Source: Segniliparus sp051660745
GTDB lineage: Bacteria > Actinomycetota > Actinomycetes > Mycobacteriales > Mycobacteriaceae
DNA: 64,000 nt
Reading direction: 5' to 3'
Assembly (NCBI RefSeq): GCF_051660745.1
Contig: NZ_JBOFQF010000042.1
Span: 62,001 to 126,000, forward strand
The translations under genes were made by a program, and so were the position numbers. The notes beneath the pieces are model-generated. The model was not told the DNA's origin and ran no database searches. It saw only the letters and a list, made by a program, of their open reading frames with translations. This document shows, one piece after another, positions 32,038 through 40,780 of the stretch (positions are counted from its first letter, which is position 1; the number at the start of each line of letters is the position of its first letter).

Positions 32038-32682
32038 TCAGAGCGCAGAAACGCCCAAGACCTCGGCGATCCGGGCGGAGGACAACGCCCCCTCGCGGAG
32101 CACTCTCGGCTGCCCGCCGGAGGACAGGTCGAGGATGGTGGACGGCTCGCCGAGCGGAGCGGCCCCGGATTCGAGGTACACGGCCACCGAGTCGCCGAGC
32201 TGCTCCTTTGCCTCGGCCGCCGTCTTCGCGGGCGCCTGCCCGGAACGGTTCGCGCTGGACACCGCCATCGGCCCGACTTTGCCGAGCACCTGCAGCGCGA
32301 CCGGGTGCAGCGGCATGCGCACCATCACCGTGCCCCTGGTCTCCCCCAGGTCCCAGGCCAGCGACGGCGCGACAGGCAGCACCAACGAGAGCGGGCCCGG
32401 CCAGAACGCGTGGACGAGCTGCCAGGCTTGGTCGGTGACCGTCGACGCGAGGCCCTCGATCGTCGCCCAGGAGCCGACCAGCACCGGGGTCGGCATATCC
32501 CTGCCCCGCCCTTTGGCGGCCAGCAGCGCGGCCACCGCGCCCTGGTCGAAGGCATCGCAGCCGAGCCCGTACACCGTGTCGGTCGGGATCACCACGAGAT
32601 GCCCGCCCTGCGCGGCGGCGGTCGCCGCGCCGACGCCGCTCTCCCTGCCGTGCTCGGTCGAACAGTCGTACACAATGCTCAT
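32038..32682 (-). CDS. tsaC: L-threonylcarbamoyladenylate synthase
   Basis: 214 residues of the YrdC/Sua5 family. It makes threonylcarbamoyl-AMP for the t6A modification of ANN-decoding tRNAs. The signature VVIPTDTVYGLGCDA is at about residues 29-43 and KGRGRDMPTPVLV follows. It lacks the extra Sua5 domain. It is downstream of prmC, as in M. tuberculosis (Rv1301 after Rv1300). Confidence 0.9.
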   Translation of the reverse strand: MSIVYDCSTEHGRESGVGAATAAAQGGHLVVIPTDTVYGLGCDAFDQGAVAALLAAKGRGRDMPTPVLVGSWATIEGLASTVTDQAWQLVHAFWPGPLSLVLPVAPSLAWDLGETRGTVMVRMPLHPVALQVLGKVGPMAVSSANRSGQAPAKTAAEAKEQLGDSVAVYLESGAAPLGEPSTILDLSSGGQPRVLREGALSSARIAEVLGVSAL

Positions 32683-32719
32683 CGGGCCGCGCTCCTCGCC
32701 TGCTCGTCGCGCTCGATGC

Positions 32720-33613
32720 TCATGCGCGCTTCCCGGTCACGAATCTCGGCCGCCCCGACAGATCGTTCATCGTCTTGACATCGCGGAATCTTCCGTCTTG
32801 GGCGAAAAGCTCCCGGACCCGGTCCGCGTGCCCCTCGTCGTGCTCCACGCCGAACGCGCCGCCCGGCTTGAGCCATCGCGCGATATTGCCGACCAGGCCG
32901 GTGATGACGTCGAGCCCGTCCGGGCCCGCGAACACGGCTTGCGGCGGGTCGAAATCGGCGACCTCGGGGGGCGTCGGGGTGCCCGATGGCACATACGGCG
33001 GATTGGCGACGACCAGGTCCACCTCGGCGTCCGTCTCCGACAGGAGCGCCTGGTCGGTCACATCGCCCTCGACGACGCGGGCGGGCGGGCGGGAGCCGGA
33101 TGCGTCCGCTTGCACGTTCTTGCGCGCCCACACCAGCGCCTCCGGGTCGTTCTCCACGAGCGTCACCCGCGCCTCCGGCACGCTGCGCGCGACGGAGAGG
33201 CCGAGCGAGCCGGAGCCCGCGCACAAGTCGAACACCACCGGCTCCGGAATCTCCCACAGCCTGGCGCGCAACGCCGCCAGCGCCCAGACGTGCAGCTGCT
33301 CGGTCTCGGGCCGAGGGATGAACACGCCGGGGCCGACGAGGACTTCGACCGACGCGAAAAAGACTTTGCCGAGCAGATGTTGCAGCGGCACCCGCCGGGA
33401 GCGCTCGCGGACCAGCCAGCCGAACCGTTCCCGTTGCTCTTCGGACAGCGAGTCGACCTGCCACACGAATCCCGGCTTCACCCCGAGGACATGGGCTGCC
33501 AGCACTCGCGCGTCATGCTCGGGACTGGGCACCCCGGCGGCGCGGAACGTCTGCTCCGCGCTGCGGAGCTCCTCCCTGAGGCTGGGAAGCTTGGCTCGCG
33601 GCGAATTCGTCAC
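32720..33613 (-). CDS. prmC: Peptide chain release factor N5-glutamine methyltransferase
   Basis: 297 residues. An SAM-dependent methyltransferase that modifies the GGQ glutamine of release factors. The N-terminal helical domain is followed by FIPRPETE, VFDLCAGSGSLGLSVA (SAM site) and the catalytic VVANPPYVP. The start is GTG at 33613, which places it 11 bp after prfA, its substrate's gene. The open frame continues far upstream inside prfA and was cut here. Confidence 0.93.
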   Translation of the reverse strand: MTNSPRAKLPSLREELRSAEQTFRAAGVPSPEHDARVLAAHVLGVKPGFVWQVDSLSEEQRERFGWLVRERSRRVPLQHLLGKVFFASVEVLVGPGVFIPRPETEQLHVWALAALRARLWEIPEPVVFDLCAGSGSLGLSVARSVPEARVTLVENDPEALVWARKNVQADASGSRPPARVVEGDVTDQALLSETDAEVDLVVANPPYVPSGTPTPPEVADFDPPQAVFAGPDGLDVITGLVGNIARWLKPGGAFGVEHDEGHADRVRELFAQDGRFRDVKTMNDLSGRPRFVTGKRA

Positions 33614-33624
33614 GAGGAGGGATT

Positions 33625-34689
33625 CTACTCGCCTGGCTTGAGCTTCAGGCGCAGCTCGGAGAGCATCGGCTCCAGATCTCCTTCGAGCACCATGTCGAGA
33701 TTGCTCGCCTTGTAGCCGATCCGGTGGTCGGCGATGCGGTTCTCGGGGAAGTTGTAGGTGCGGATCCGCTCGGAGCGGTCCACCGTGCGGATCTGCTCTT
33801 TGCGACCCGAAGCCGCGTCGGCGGCGGCCTTCTCCTCGGCGAGCGTCTGCAGCCGCGCCGCCAGCACGACCATCGCCCGCGCCTTGTTCTGGATCTGGGA
33901 GCGCTCGTTCTGGCAGGTCACCACGAGCCCGGTGGGCAGGTGGGTGAGTCGGACGGCCGAGTCCGTGGTGTTCACGCCCTGGCCGCCCTTGCCGGAGGAG
34001 CGGTACACGTCGACGCGCAGCTCGGACTCGTCGATGACGATCTCCGGCGCGTCTTCGGGCTCCGGGTACGCGAGCACTCCGGCTGCCGAGGTGTGGATGC
34101 GGCCCTGCGACTCGGTCGCGGGCACCCGCTGCACCCGGTGCACCCCGCCTTCGTGCTTCAGCCACGCCCACACGCCCTGCGCGGGCGTCTGGTCGCCCCC
34201 GGTGCGTTTGATCGAGATGGTCGCGTCCTTGACGCCGCCGAGGTCCGACTCGGCCATGCTCAGCACTTCGATGCGCCAACGACGGCGCTCGGCGAATTTC
34301 GTGTACATACGGATGAGATCGCCCGCGAACAGGGCGGACTCCTCGCCGCCAGCGCCAGCCTTCACCTCGAGGACGATGTCCTCGCCGTCGTGCGGGTCGC
34401 GGGGCGCGAGCAGCTCGGCCAATTCGGCTTCGAGCTCCGCGATGCGGCCGGTGAGGCGCTCGACTTCTTCACGGGCGAATTCGGGGTCGAGCTCCGCGAG
34501 CTCGTGCGCCGCGTCGAGGTCCGCCTTGGCGGCCTCGCGAAGGGCGTGCGCCTCGTAGATCGGCGCGAGCGCGGCGACGCGCTTGCCGACCTTTTTCGCG
34601 GCGGCGACATCCTCCTGCAGCGATGGGTCGGCCCAGCGCTGTTGCAGGCTCTCGTACTCGGCGATGAGCTCGTCTAATGAATTCGTCAT
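33625..34689 (-). CDS. prfA: Peptide chain release factor 1
   Basis: 354 residues. It terminates translation at UAA and UAG. The catalytic GGQ is in SSGKGGQGVNTTDSAVR and the codon-recognition tripeptide is PAT in QRVPATESQGR. ATG at 34689 was chosen over a TTG nine codons upstream because MTNSLDELIAEYE fits the family N-terminus. It starts just after the terminator that follows rpmE. Confidence 0.95.
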   Translation of the reverse strand: MTNSLDELIAEYESLQQRWADPSLQEDVAAAKKVGKRVAALAPIYEAHALREAAKADLDAAHELAELDPEFAREEVERLTGRIAELEAELAELLAPRDPHDGEDIVLEVKAGAGGEESALFAGDLIRMYTKFAERRRWRIEVLSMAESDLGGVKDATISIKRTGGDQTPAQGVWAWLKHEGGVHRVQRVPATESQGRIHTSAAGVLAYPEPEDAPEIVIDESELRVDVYRSSGKGGQGVNTTDSAVRLTHLPTGLVVTCQNERSQIQNKARAMVVLAARLQTLAEEKAAADAASGRKEQIRTVDRSERIRTYNFPENRIADHRIGYKASNLDMVLEGDLEPMLSELRLKLKPGE

Positions 34690-34714
34690 AGCTATGCGCT
34701 CAAGGCGGTCTCTC

Positions 34715-34754
34715 AAAAAGAGAAGGTCGGCGCGCGCAATGCGTGCGCCGACCT
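34715..34754 (-). terminator. Terminator between rpmE and prfA
   Basis: On the minus strand a 10-bp perfect stem, AGGTCGGCGC/GCGCCGACCT (34745-34754 and 34724-34733), is followed within about five bases by TTTTT (34715-34719). It begins 20 bp after the rpmE stop. Confidence 0.8.
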
Positions 34755-34773
34755 AAGCCTCGTCAGCTGAGCC

Positions 34774-34986
34774 TTACTTCTTCCGCTTGCCGTAGCGAGC
34801 CTCGAAGCGGGCGACACGGCCGCCGGAGTCGAGGATCTTCTGCTTGCCGGTGTAGAACGGGTGGCACGCCGAGCAGACTTCGACCGTGATCGAACCCTTC
34901 GTCTCGGTGCTCCGGGTCTGGAACGTGTTGCCACAACCGCAGTTCACGGTCGTCAGCACGTAGTCGGGGTGAATCCCAGTCTTCAT
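34774..34986 (-). CDS. rpmE: 50S ribosomal protein L31, zinc-binding form
   Basis: 70 residues. The zinc ligands are present: NCGCGNTF near residue 16 and VCSACHPFYTGKQ near residue 37. It is thus the C+ paralog used under zinc sufficiency. It is preceded by a likely own promoter and closed by a strong terminator. Confidence 0.97.
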   Translation of the reverse strand: MKTGIHPDYVLTTVNCGCGNTFQTRSTETKGSITVEVCSACHPFYTGKQKILDSGGRVARFEARYGKRKK

Positions 34987-35072
34987 GGTTCAGCCTATCG
35001 TTGTGGCCCTGGTCTTGGTCAGGGCCGGCTAGTTGGTCGTGTGTGTAACGCGCGGAGCGCGGCCAGTATTCC

Positions 35073-35102
35073 AGTCTAAGCGGCGACGGGCGGAAACACC
35101 AA
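35073..35102 (-). promoter_or_regulatory. Candidate rpmE promoter, overlapping a hairpin
   Basis: Minus strand: TTGGTG (35097-35102), 18-bp spacer, TAGACT (35073-35078). An 8-bp inverted repeat, AGCGGCGA/TCGCCGCT, spans 35079-35110 and may also serve as the rho terminator. Confidence 0.35.
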
Positions 35103-35119
35103 TCGCCGCTGAGCCCGGT

Positions 35120-36937
35120 TTAGTTGTCCTGGTCGAGCTGGCCGGGAGCAGTCTTGGAAACCTGCACCAGGAACTCGACGTTGGACTTGGTCTTGCGCAA
35201 CTGCGAGATGAGCAGGTCGATGGCCTGGTGCGTGTCGAGGCCTGAGAGCAGTCTGCGCAGCTTGTGCACGACCTGGAACTCGTCCGAGCCGAGCAGCAGC
35301 TCGTCCTTGCGGGTGTTGGACGGGTTCACATCCACGGCGGGGAAGACCCGGCGCTCGGCGACCTTGCGGTCGAGCTTGAGCTCGGCGTTGCCGGTGCCCT
35401 TGAACTCCTCGTAGATGACGGTGTCGCCGGTCGAGCCGGTCTCGACCAGCGCGGAGGCGATGATCGTGAGGGACCCGCCGTTCTCGATGTTGCGGGCGGC
35501 GCCGAGGAACCGCTTCGGCGGGTAGAGCGCCGTGGCGTCCACACCGCCGGAGAGGATCCGGCCCGAAGCCGGGGAGGCGTTGTTGTACGCCCGGCCCAGA
35601 CGGGTGATCGAGTCGAGCAGCACCACGACGTCCCTGCCGAGCTCGACGAGGCGCTTCGCCCGCTCGATGGCGAGTTCGGCGACCATGGTGTGGTCGCTCG
35701 GCGGCCGGTCGAAGGTCGAGGCGATGACCTCGCCCTTCACCGAGCGCTGCATGTCGGTGACTTCTTCCGGGCGCTCGTCCACGAGCACCACCATCAGGTA
35801 GCACTCCGGGTTGTTCTGCGCGATCGCGTTCGCGATGTCCTGCAAAATCGTGGTCTTGCCCGCCTTCGGCGGCGACACGATGAGCGCGCGCTGGCCCTTG
35901 CCGATCGGCATGATCAGGTCGATCACACGCGTGGAGAGCCGGTCGGGCGTGGTCTCCAGCCGCAGCCGCTGGTTCGGGTAGAGCGGGGTGAGCTTGGAGA
36001 ACTCCGGGCGGCGCAGCGCGCGCTCGGGCTCGATGCCGCTCACCGAGTCGATCCGCACCAGCGGGTTGAACTTCTGGCGCTGGTTGCCGCCGTCACCCTG
36101 GCCGCCGCTGTCCTTCGGCGCCTTCACGGCGCCGATGATCGCGTCGCCGCGACGAAGGCCGTACTTGCGGATCATGTTCATCGAGACGTACACGTCGCCC
36201 TGCCCCGGCACGTAGCCGGAGGTGCGCAGGAACGCGTAGTTGTCCATGAGGTCCAGAATCCCGGCGACGGGCTGGAGCACGTCGTCCTCGCGCGGCGCGG
36301 AGACGACGTCGTTCTCGCCGCGCTCGCCGCGTCCGCGACGGCGGTCGCGGTCGCGGAACCGCCTGCCCCGACGGCCACGGCCGCCTTCGTCGTCGTCATC
36401 GAAGTCCGCAGCGGCAGAGCGCGGCGCGTTCTGGGCCGTGGAGCCGTTGTCCGAAGCCGCGTGCCCGTTCTCGGCGGGCTGGGCCTCGCCCCGCTCGCCG
36501 CGCTCCGCGCCTGCGCCCTCGGCCGAAGGGGCGTTGTCCTGGTCCTGGTCCCGGCGCGAGCCCGAGCGGCGCCTGCGCGAGCTGCGGGAGGAGCGGCGCT
36601 CGTCGGACTGGTCGCCGTCGTGCTCTCCCCCGTCCGAGGCCGCCGACGCGGGCTCGGACGACGGCGCGGGCTCGGACGACGGCGCCGCCAGCGTCTGCTG
36701 CTCGGCGGGCTGCTCCGCCGGGGCCTTCGCCTCGGCAGGCGCGGAGGCGCGCTTGGCCTGCTTTCCCCCACCGCTGCCCTTCTGCTTGCTCTCGATCGCC
36801 TCGATGAGGTCGCTCTTGCGCATGCCGGAAATGCCCGTCAGGCCAAGGCCGGAGGCGATCGACCGGAGCTCGGTGAGGACCATGGTGTTCAACCTGGGGC
36901 CAGAGGCCGGAGCGGTCAACAAATCCGTATTGGTCAC
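35120..36937 (-). CDS. rho: Transcription termination factor Rho with large charged insertion
   Basis: 605 residues, against about 420 in E. coli. The N-terminal Rho_N fold (LTELRSIASGLGLTGISGMRKSDLIEAI) is followed by a disordered region of about 150 residues (about 55-205), first Ala/Pro/Ser-rich, then Arg/Asp-rich. Next come the RNA-binding cold-shock-like domain, the P-loop SPPKAGKTT, the VDERPEEVTDM segment and the Q/R-loop parts. Such insertions in actinobacterial Rho help termination on GC-rich RNA. The start is GTG at 36937 with AAAGGA upstream. The leader is about 300 nt long. Confidence 0.95.
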   Translation of the reverse strand: MTNTDLLTAPASGPRLNTMVLTELRSIASGLGLTGISGMRKSDLIEAIESKQKGSGGGKQAKRASAPAEAKAPAEQPAEQQTLAAPSSEPAPSSEPASAASDGGEHDGDQSDERRSSRSSRRRRSGSRRDQDQDNAPSAEGAGAERGERGEAQPAENGHAASDNGSTAQNAPRSAAADFDDDDEGGRGRRGRRFRDRDRRRGRGERGENDVVSAPREDDVLQPVAGILDLMDNYAFLRTSGYVPGQGDVYVSMNMIRKYGLRRGDAIIGAVKAPKDSGGQGDGGNQRQKFNPLVRIDSVSGIEPERALRRPEFSKLTPLYPNQRLRLETTPDRLSTRVIDLIMPIGKGQRALIVSPPKAGKTTILQDIANAIAQNNPECYLMVVLVDERPEEVTDMQRSVKGEVIASTFDRPPSDHTMVAELAIERAKRLVELGRDVVVLLDSITRLGRAYNNASPASGRILSGGVDATALYPPKRFLGAARNIENGGSLTIIASALVETGSTGDTVIYEEFKGTGNAELKLDRKVAERRVFPAVDVNPSNTRKDELLLGSDEFQVVHKLRRLLSGLDTHQAIDLLISQLRKTKSNVEFLVQVSKTAPGQLDQDN

Positions 36938-37292
36938 GGATGATCCTTTCTTGATTTCTTCTCTGAGTCTGAAGTTTTCATCGCGCAGGTTTTCACGGCG
37001 CACGACACTCCCGTGGAGCAGAGGCCGTCGGCCCGTCCTCGGGGCATGCGACAACGGCCCACGACCACGTCGCCAACCTTCGCGTGCTGATGCTTCCCTG
37101 CGTTCACTGTCTATATCCAGCGGGGACTGCGGCATAAAACCGTTGATCGAAATTGTCGACGAAACGGCAAACGGACTCGAGCGCAACTGCAAAATTGATG
37201 ATTGCTGCCTCAGCGCAGAATGTCCCTGCTGGACAGCGGCAATTATAGCGACTTTCTTTCGCCCCTCGCAACAGCCCCCCGGCGTGGCGCGC
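36938..37292 (-). promoter_or_regulatory. rho leader and promoter region
   Basis: 355 bp between thrB and rho. A good promoter is seen on the minus strand: -35 TTGCGA (37266-37271), 18-bp spacer, -10 TATAAT (37242-37247). Transcription would begin near 37235 and give a leader of about 300 nt. Rho is known to regulate itself by early termination in long leaders. An in-frame stretch without stops reaches 37192, but it lacks a start site of quality. Confidence 0.55.
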
Positions 37293-38228
37293 TCACCAGG
37301 CCTGAGCGGCCTGGGCGAACGAGACCTCCCGGCGTTCCCAGCCGTCTCCGGCGACCACCTCGGCGCAACTGGCCCGCTCGGCCTCTTGCGAGGTCAGAGC
37401 CAGGACAGAAGGGCCGGCGCCGGAGACCATGGCCGCGACGCCCCGAGCGCGCAGCTCCCGCACAAGCTCGGCGGTCGCGGGCTGCTCCGCCGCTCTGTGC
37501 GGCTGGTGGAGCCGGTCGTCCGACGCGGGGAAGAGCAACGCGGGGTCGGAGCTGAGGGCCAGCACCATGAGCGCGCTCCGGGACAGGTTCGCGACTGCGT
37601 CCTCGCGGGACACGAGCGCGGGCAGCACGCCCCGCGAGACATGCGTCAGCCCCCGCGACTGCGGGATGAAAACCACTGGCGCCACCTGCGACGACACCTG
37701 CACCGGCGCGGCCCGGTACCGCGCCGCGCCGGTCGCGGCTTCGATGTCGGTCCACGACACCACCGCGCCGCCGAACACGCTCGCGGCGGCGTTGTCGGGA
37801 TGTCCTTCGAATTCCCCGCCCAGCTGCACAAGCTCCGTTTGGTCCAGCAGGCTTTCCGAGCCCTCCGCCTTCGCGACGAGGGCCTGGGCGACGGCGAGGC
37901 CCGCGATGATGGCAGTCGCGGAGGAGCCGAGCCCCCTGGCGTGCGGGACGGCGTTGCGGCATTGGACCAGCAGGCCCGGAGCGGCCTTGCCCCGCGCCGC
38001 GAGCCCCCGCCGGACGGCGCGCACGACGAGATGGGCTTCGTCATGCGCCACGACGTCCGCGTCCTCGCCGACGACTTCGACGCGCAGGCCGCCCTCCGTC
38101 ACCGTCGCGGTCACTTCGTCGTAGATGGCGAGCGCCACCGCGAGGGAGTCGAAGCCTGCGCCGAGGTTGGCGCTGGAGGCGGGCACCCTCGCCGTCGCGG
38201 ACAGCCCAAGGGGCAGCTGGTCAGCCAA
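37293..38228 (-). CDS. thrB: Homoserine kinase
   Basis: 311 residues, GHMP kinase family. It phosphorylates homoserine in threonine synthesis. SSANLGAGFDS is near the start, the ATP-binding HARGLGSSATA in the middle, and SGAGPSVLAL near the C-terminus. The start is uncertain: TTG at 38228, which overlaps the thrC stop by eight bases, was chosen. Another TTG lies at 38258. It is the last gene of the lysA-hom-thrC-thrB run. Confidence 0.92.
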   Translation of the reverse strand: MADQLPLGLSATARVPASSANLGAGFDSLAVALAIYDEVTATVTEGGLRVEVVGEDADVVAHDEAHLVVRAVRRGLAARGKAAPGLLVQCRNAVPHARGLGSSATAIIAGLAVAQALVAKAEGSESLLDQTELVQLGGEFEGHPDNAAASVFGGAVVSWTDIEAATGAARYRAAPVQVSSQVAPVVFIPQSRGLTHVSRGVLPALVSREDAVANLSRSALMVLALSSDPALLFPASDDRLHQPHRAAEQPATAELVRELRARGVAAMVSGAGPSVLALTSQEAERASCAEVVAGDGWERREVSFAQAAQAW

Positions 38229-39309
38229 GGCCGAGCTCGCTGAGGCCGATCCCGACAAGTACCTGCGCGGGGTCCACGTCGATCGCGTTGAGCTCCGGCA
38301 TGGACTTGAGCGCGGTGTCGGGGTCTTTGAGGCCGTTGCCGGTCACTGTCGCGACCACGAGGCTGCCCTCGGGCACCCAGCCCTCGGCGTGGGCCGCGAG
38401 CAGGCCCGCGACGGACGTCGCGGACGCGGGCTCGACGAAAACGCCTTCTTTGCTGGCCAGAAGCCGGTACGCCTCCAGCAGAACCTCGTCCGTGACGGCG
38501 CGGAACTGGCCGCCGGACTGCTCTTTCGCGGCGACGGCGGAATCCCAGGACGCGGGGGCTCCGATCCGGATCGCCGTCGCGATCGTCTCGGGGTCCTTGA
38601 CCGGGGCGCCGAGCACAAGCGGGGCCGCTCCGGCGGCTTGGACGCCGAGCATCTTCGGCGTGGACGACACCACGCCTGCCTCGTGCCATTGTTTGTAGCC
38701 GCGCCAGTACGCGGTGATGTTCCCCGCGTTGCCGACCGGCAGCGCGTGGATGTCCGGGGCGCGCCCGAGCGCGTCCATGATCTCGAAGGCAGCCGTCTTC
38801 TGCCCCTCGATGCGCACCGGGTTCACCGAGTTCACGAGCGCCACCTGCGGGAACGAGGCCGCCGTTTTGCGCGCGAGCTCCAAGCAGTCGTCGAAATTGC
38901 CGCGCACCTGGATGATTTTCGCGCCGTACACCACGGCCTGGGCCAGCTTGCCCGCCGCGATCTTGCCCTCGGGGATGAGGACGGCGCAGGCGAGGCCCGC
39001 CCGCGCGGCGTACGCCGCGGCCGAAGCGGAGGTGTTGCCCGTCGAGGCGCACAACAGCACCTTCTGGCCGCGCGCCACGGCGTCGGTCACCGCCGCAGTC
39101 ATCCCGCGGTCCTTGAAGGAGCCGGTCGGGTTCGCCCCCTCCACTTTCAGCCAGACCTCGCACCCGACGAGCTCGCCGATCCGAGGCGCGGGGACCAGCG
39201 GGGTGTTCCCCTCAAGGAGCGTCACCGGCGCGGCCTCGGAGCCTTGGGCGGCGCCGAGGTCCAACCACTCCCGGTACGCCTCGATCAATCCGGGCCACGC
39301 CTTAGTCAT
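38221..39309 (-). CDS. thrC: Threonine synthase
   Basis: 362 residues, PLP-dependent. It turns O-phosphohomoserine into threonine. The PLP lysine is in GSFKDRGM at about residue 65, and the phosphate-binding loop is PVGNAGNITAYW. ATG at 39309 lies inside one copy of an 82-bp repeat. A second, non-productive copy of the first 12 codons lies upstream at about 39397-39432. Confidence 0.95.
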   Translation of the reverse strand: MTKAWPGLIEAYREWLDLGAAQGSEAAPVTLLEGNTPLVPAPRIGELVGCEVWLKVEGANPTGSFKDRGMTAAVTDAVARGQKVLLCASTGNTSASAAAYAARAGLACAVLIPEGKIAAGKLAQAVVYGAKIIQVRGNFDDCLELARKTAASFPQVALVNSVNPVRIEGQKTAAFEIMDALGRAPDIHALPVGNAGNITAYWRGYKQWHEAGVVSSTPKMLGVQAAGAAPLVLGAPVKDPETIATAIRIGAPASWDSAVAAKEQSGGQFRAVTDEVLLEAYRLLASKEGVFVEPASATSVAGLLAAHAEGWVPEGSLVVATVTGNGLKDPDTALKSMPELNAIDVDPAQVLVGIGLSELGLG

Positions 39310-39475
39310 TCTCGAACTCCAATCGCAAAACGCTCTCCACCTCGATCACCGCTCGCCCCGGCCCGAGGTCCAACACAGAGCCGACCCCACACGCCGGTAC
39401 GCCTCGATCAATCCGGGCCACGCCTTAGTCATTCTCGAACTCCAATCGCAAAACGCTCTCCACCTCGATCACCGC
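39271..39475. repeat. 82-bp perfect direct repeat (123-bp tandem duplication) at the hom-thrC junction
   Basis: Bases 39271-39352 and 39394-39475 are identical over 82 bp, offset 123 bp. Each copy holds the last codons of hom and the first codons of thrC. The hom stop (39425) to thrC start (39309) gap is 115 bp; removing one 123-bp unit restores an 8-bp overlap (ATGACTAA), the likely ancestral junction. Confidence 0.97.
39346..39432 (-). pseudogene. Decoy thrC start: 28-codon remnant ORF
   Basis: A duplicated thrC start (MTKAWPGLIEAYR) overlaps the hom stop by eight bases. It runs off the repeat into the 41-bp unit-specific sequence and stops at TGA 39346-39348 after 28 codons. It has the same start context as the ancestral thrC, so ribosomes leaving hom may enter it. 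Whether it affects ThrC level is unknown. Confidence 0.7.
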
Positions 39476-40780
39476 AGGGAGCTTCTCCACGTCGCGCACC
39501 GTTTCGGCGAGCGCGCGGCCCAGCGCGGAGTGGGTGATGATGATGATCTCTGCCCCTCCGCCTGGCCCTCCGTCATGATCCGTCACGCCTTTCTGGAAAA
39601 CCGTGGCGATGCTGACATCCCGCTTGGCGAACATGTCGGCGACCGAGGCGAGCACGCCGGGGCGGTCGTCCACCCGCATGCGCACGAAATACCGCGCGGC
39701 CACGTCCCCGATCGGGGCGATGGGCAGCTTCGCGTAGGTGGACTCGCTGGCCACGGCGCGGCCGAGGACCACGTTGCGGGCCGCGGCGACGAGGTCGCCC
39801 GCGACCGAGGACGCGGTGGGCGCCCCGCCTGCGCCCTGGCCGTAGAACATGAGCCTGCCCGCGTTCACCGCCTCGACCACGACCGCGTTGTACGCGCCGT
39901 TGACGCTCGCGAGCGGGTGCGAGCGCGGCACCAGCGCCGGGTACACCCTGGCCGAGACCCGTTCCTTGTCGTCCTCGCCCACCACACGCTCGGAGAGCGA
40001 GAGCAGCTTGATCGCGTAGCCCAGCTGCTTGGCGGACTCGATGTCGGCCGCGGAGATCTCGGTGATCCCCTCGACGTGCACGTCGTCGGCGGTCACCCGG
40101 GTGTGGAAGGCGATGGAGGCCATGATCGCCGTCTTCGCCGCGGCGTCGTGGCCGCCGACGTCCGCAGTCGGGTCCGCCTCCGCGTAGCCGAGCGCCTGCG
40201 CCTGTTTGAGCACGTCGGCGTAGTCCTTGCCCTCCGAGTCCATGGCGGAGAGGATGAAGTTCGTGGTGCCGTTGACGATCCCGGCGACGGCGGTGATCCG
40301 ATCGCCTGCCAACGACTGCTTGAGCGGACGGATGACCGGGATAGCCCCCGCGACCGCCGCTTCGAAGAACAGGTCGACCTTGGCCTTCTGCGCCGCCTCG
40401 AACAGTTTCGCGGAATGCGCGGCGAACAACGCTTTATTGGCCGAGACCACAGACTTGCCCGCGCGCAGCGCCTGCCGGATGAGGTCCTTCGCGGGGTTGA
40501 TCCCGCCGATGAGCTCGACCACCACGTCCACGTCGGGCCTGGCCACGAGCGCCTGCGCGTCCGTGGTGAGGAGCGCGGGGTCCACCAGACGGCTCGCCGC
40601 AGGGCGCTCCGCGTCGAGCTTGCGCACCGCGACGCCCCGGAGCACGAGCCTCGCGCCGACCCTGGCGGCCAGCTCCTCGGCGTCCTCGATCAGGATCCGG
40701 GCGACCTCGCTGCCCACGACGCCGAGGCCGAGCAGTCCGACCCCTATCTCCCGTGTCTCTCGGTCCTCGTTATTCGCCAT
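39425..40780 (-). CDS. hom: Homoserine dehydrogenase
   Basis: 451 residues. It reduces aspartate semialdehyde to homoserine with NAD(P)H. GLLGLGVVGSEVAR is the nucleotide-binding loop. NKALFAAH, GIVNGTTNFIL and EADPTADVGGHDAAAK are catalytic-domain motifs. A C-terminal ACT domain (about residues 365-451, DDRPGVLASVADMFAKRDVS) suggests feedback inhibition by threonine. The last 15 codons are duplicated downstream. Its start overlaps the lysA stop by 11 bp. Confidence 0.96.
   Translation of the reverse strand: MANNEDRETREIGVGLLGLGVVGSEVARILIEDAEELAARVGARLVLRGVAVRKLDAERPAASRLVDPALLTTDAQALVARPDVDVVVELIGGINPAKDLIRQALRAGKSVVSANKALFAAHSAKLFEAAQKAKVDLFFEAAVAGAIPVIRPLKQSLAGDRITAVAGIVNGTTNFILSAMDSEGKDYADVLKQAQALGYAEADPTADVGGHDAAAKTAIMASIAFHTRVTADDVHVEGITEISAADIESAKQLGYAIKLLSLSERVVGEDDKERVSARVYPALVPRSHPLASVNGAYNAVVVEAVNAGRLMFYGQGAGGAPTASSVAGDLVAAARNVVLGRAVASESTYAKLPIAPIGDVAARYFVRMRVDDRPGVLASVADMFAKRDVSIATVFQKGVTDHDGGPGGGAEIIIITHSALGRALAETVRDVEKLPAVIEVESVLRLEFEND

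Noticed and set aside
36938..37192. Upstream extension of rho to 37192
   Set aside because: Extension has no family similarity; GTG at 36937 has AAAGGA at the right distance and a promoter lies at 37242-37271.
39271..39475. Direct repeats considered as insertion-sequence or attachment-site traces
   Set aside because: The repeats contain only hom and thrC ends, with no transposase, inverted ends or foreign gene between them.
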